Of a stretch of 28,116 bases of DNA, positions 26,054 to 28,116 are shown piece by piece. A model generated the notes under the pieces. The model made no database searches. It had not been told where the DNA came from and worked only from the letters and a program-made list of their open reading frames with translations. Position numbers and translations under genes: made by a program. Every line of letters starts with the position of its first letter. The stretch's first letter is position 1. The stretch comes from Pseudomonadota bacterium (GTDB lineage Bacteria > Pseudomonadota > Alphaproteobacteria > Micropepsales > Micropepsaceae), in assembly GCA_021817355.1 (NCBI GenBank), contig JAKAVI010000149.1:1-28116 (forward strand), in the 5' to 3' direction.

Positions 26054-26098
26054 GGCCTCCTGCCCCTCGCCACCCAAGGATGGCAGGCAGGAGGGGCC
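26054..26098 (-). promoter_or_regulatory. rpiA: Hairpin that would mask the rpiA ribosome-binding site
   Basis: CCTCCTGCC (plus-strand 26056-26064) and GGCAGGAGG (26086-26094) are perfect 9-base complements, and GG (26054-26055)/CC (26097-26098) can extend the stem. A 4-bp inner stem (69-72 with 81-84) is possible. In the rpiA mRNA this pairs the Shine-Dalgarno AGGAGG with an upstream CCTCCT. The remainder of the 249-base gap to glmS shows nothing clear. Confidence 0.5.
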
Positions 26099-26300
26099 GT
26101 TACAAAATAGTCGGAGCGGTGGCACGGAAGGTAGCGAAGGATCAGGGCCAGGTGTCCACCGGGGCGCAGACAACCTCAAGCCCCACCTATTGCGACCTCT
26201 CGCGCCGGCCGATTGGTGCAAGACCATAACGGCCCTGCCGCGCGATTCCTACTGCCGGATCGCAAGCTGCGCCCGTAACATGATGCTGGATGGCTTTTGG

Positions 26301-28116
26301 CTACTCGACAGTGACACTTTTGGCCAGATTGCGTGGCTGGTCGACATCGGTACCCTTTGCCAAGGCCATGTAGTAGGCCAGCATCTGCACCGGCACCGCA
26401 TAAAGAATGGGCGCAAAAGTGGGGGCCATTGCGGGCACTGCAATGCAGGCATGAGCCGCTTCGCCGACTGCCGCAATTCCGGACGCATCCGAAATCAACA
26501 CGATCTTGCCGCCCCTCGCCATGGTTTCCTGCATGTTGGAGACGGTTTTTTCAAACCAACTGTCGTGCGGAGCCAGCACGATGACCGGTACATTTTCGTC
26601 AATGAGCGCAATGGGGCCGTGCTTCATTTCACCGGCAGCATAGCCCTCGGCATGAATGTAGGAAATTTCCTTGAGCTTCAGTGCCCCTTCCATGGCCAGC
26701 GGAAAATTGACACCGCGCCCGAGATAGAGAACATCGCGCGCCTTGGCGAGTTCGCCGCCAAGCGTCTCGACCACCTCTTCTTGCTTCATGAATTCGACAA
26801 TGTGACGCGGTATCTCAAGGAGAGATGCAACCAATGCCTGCTCCTGATCGGCTCCGAGGATCCCGCGTGCCCGCCCCGCGGCGATCGCCAGGACCGCCAG
26901 CACAGAGAGCTGACAGGTGAACGCCTTGGTCGAGGCCACACCGATCTCAGGACCTGCAAAAGTGGGCAGGACAATATCTGCCTCCCTTGCGATCGAACTC
27001 TCCGGCACATTCACGACGGCAATCGTGGTCTGGCCGCTGGCCTTGGCATCGCGCAGCGCGGCCAGGGTATCGGCGGTTTCCCCGGATTGGGAGATGAAAA
27101 GCGCAGCTCCACCTCTGGGATAGACCGGCTCGCGGTAGCGCAGTTCTGAGGCAACATCGGCCTCCACTGACAGCCGAGCAATGCGCTCAAACCAGTATTT
27201 GCCGATCAAGCCGGCATAAAACGCGGTTCCACATGCCGAAATCGTCAAGCGGCTGGCATTTTTGAGGACCTCGACCAGAGCCTGTTCGCGCAGCTGTACG
27301 ATTAGGGCGGACGGATCAAGATAGTGGGCCAGCGTGTGCGCGATGACTTCAGGCTGCTCGTGAATTTCTTTGGCCATAAAGTGGCGGTAGCCCGCCTTAT
27401 CCACGAGGCCTGCGGAGGCTGTGGTGATACGGACCTCACGCTGGACGAGCTTGCCTGCACCATCGAAGATCTCAACATGTGCTCCGCGCAGGACTGCAAC
27501 ATCGCCATCCTCAAGATAGGCAACGCGATGGGTGAACGGCGCCAGAGCAAAGGCATCAGAGCCAAGGTAAGTTTCCAGCTCACCATACCCGACCGCCAGG
27601 GGGCTACCTTTACGCGCCCCGACCAGCAGGCCTTCATGTCCGGCAAAGATCATGGCAAGCGCATAGGCCCCCGTCAGGCGGTTAGCCGCTTCTCTCGCCG
27701 CCGCGACCGGTTCCAGTCCCTGATCGAGCAGATCGGTAATGAGGTGAACGGCAACTTCTGTGTCGGTTTCTGATTCGAAATGATGCCCCTTGGCGATCAG
27801 TTCACTGCGCAGTTCGCGAAAGTTCTCGATGATGCCGTTATGCACCAGAGCCACACTCCCCGAGGCATGGGGATGAGCATTGCTTTCAGTGGGAGCCCCA
27901 TGGGTGGCCCAGCGTGTATGTCCGATCCCGGTGTGACCTCCCAGCGGCTTTTGCTGCAACACTCGGTCAAGCTGGGTGAGCTTGCCGGGGCTGCGGCGCC
28001 GTTCGATGCGGCCGTTAACCAGAGTGGCCACACCCGCCGAATCATAGCCGCGATATTCCAGGCGACGGAGTGCCTCGACCAGCTGCGGTGCCGCGTCCTT
28101 GGTTCCGGCAATGCCG
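26301..28116 (-). CDS. glmS: Glutamine-fructose-6-phosphate aminotransferase (5' end outside window)
   Basis: It makes glucosamine 6-phosphate for peptidoglycan and lipopolysaccharide. The frame stays open to the right window edge, where the translation begins GIAGTKDAAPQLVEALRRLE and then YRGYDSAG. About 6-7 N-terminal residues, including the catalytic Cys2, are missing only because the window ends. The N-terminal glutaminase domain shows GIGHTRWATHG, HNGIIENF and ESETDTEV. Two SIS domains follow (TISACGTAFYAG, ISQSGETADTL; LYLGRGVNFPLAMEGALKLK, EGYAAGEMKHGPIALID). The protein ends in the conserved PRNLAKSVTVE. A GTG at 28031 is internal and is not the start. The 249 bases after the stop lead to rpiA. 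Confidence 0.97.
   Translation of the reverse strand, partial: GIAGTKDAAPQLVEALRRLEYRGYDSAGVATLVNGRIERRRSPGKLTQLDRVLQQKPLGGHTGIGHTRWATHGAPTESNAHPHASGSVALVHNGIIENFRELRSELIAKGHHFESETDTEVAVHLITDLLDQGLEPVAAAREAANRLTGAYALAMIFAGHEGLLVGARKGSPLAVGYGELETYLGSDAFALAPFTHRVAYLEDGDVAVLRGAHVEIFDGAGKLVQREVRITTASAGLVDKAGYRHFMAKEIHEQPEVIAHTLAHYLDPSALIVQLREQALVEVLKNASRLTISACGTAFYAGLIGKYWFERIARLSVEADVASELRYREPVYPRGGAALFISQSGETADTLAALRDAKASGQTTIAVVNVPESSIAREADIVLPTFAGPEIGVASTKAFTCQLSVLAVLAIAAGRARGILGADQEQALVASLLEIPRHIVEFMKQEEVVETLGGELAKARDVLYLGRGVNFPLAMEGALKLKEISYIHAEGYAAGEMKHGPIALIDENVPVIVLAPHDSWFEKTVSNMQETMARGGKIVLISDASGIAAVGEAAHACIAVPAMAPTFAPILYAVPVQMLAYYMALAKGTDVDQPRNLAKSVTVE

Noticed and set aside
26052..26300. 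glmS ribozyme or riboswitch
   Set aside because: This region is downstream, not upstream, of glmS, and the glmS ribozyme is essentially a Firmicutes element. The true glmS leader is outside the window.
25992..27149. Plus-strand open frame of 385 codons
   Set aside because: It runs antisense through the rpiA start and glmS. The composition is that of a shadow frame and no family motif is visible.
28031..28116. glmS starting at the GTG at 28031
   Set aside because: The frame remains open to the window edge with the conserved EALRRLEYRGYDSAG segment, so the gene is cut by the window, not short.

Overview
This is a high-GC, densely coded bacterial chromosome segment that reads as Alphaproteobacteria. 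The assignment rests on gene content and order: amtB, a class I/II aminotransferase and ftsK in a row; an etfB-etfA-3-hydroxybutyryl-CoA dehydrogenase operon; a class II DAHP synthase; a GluRS of the LSKR 'GltX2' type next to nadE; and rpiA overlapping a glutathione reductase gene. The genus cannot be settled from the sequence alone. No tRNA, rRNA, CRISPR array, insertion sequence or prophage was seen. Most of the window is core housekeeping DNA, and the accessory-looking part is the cytochrome locus at about 4.9-7.6 kb.

Layout. 1-4644 (+): the last codons of an ammonium transporter and its terminator, a small exported methionine-rich protein of unknown function, a PLP aminotransferase, and the DNA translocase FtsK. 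4645-4907: a short decayed stretch that still resembles the FtsK C-terminal gamma domain. 4908-6995 (-): an outer-membrane fused monohaem cytochrome/porin (Cyc2-like) followed 15 bp later by a dihaem cytochrome c4 (Cyc1-like). 7241-7624 (+): a divergent monohaem class I cytochrome c. The shared upstream region holds an FNR/FixK-like site, a palindrome and a leader hairpin. 7860-10461 (+): etfB, etfA and hbd, feeding electrons from acyl-CoA or hydroxyacyl-CoA metabolism to the quinone pool. 10514-18367 (-): a co-directional run nadE, gltX, cysS, GNAT acetyltransferase, cimA (isoleucine route) and a RarD-type permease. 18631-19623 (-) and 19783-20811 (+): a Gfo/Idh/MocA oxidoreductase and a divergent zinc-free MDR oxidoreductase. 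20842-23829 (-): mlaA, class II aroG and an unknown membrane protein. 23965-28116 (-): glmS (5' end cut by the window edge), then rpiA and gor overlapping by 4 bp.

The most interesting part is the cytochrome cluster. A CXXCH-bearing outer-membrane barrel beside a c4-type dihaem cytochrome has the same family composition and order as cyc2-cyc1 of acidophilic iron oxidisers, and a third soluble cytochrome c is divergent from it. Together they could form an electron path from the cell surface across the periplasm. The direction and the donor or acceptor cannot be read from sequence. Other points worth checking are the FtsK gamma-domain relic, a hairpin that would hide the rpiA Shine-Dalgarno sequence, and a palindrome centred on the putative nadE -10 box.
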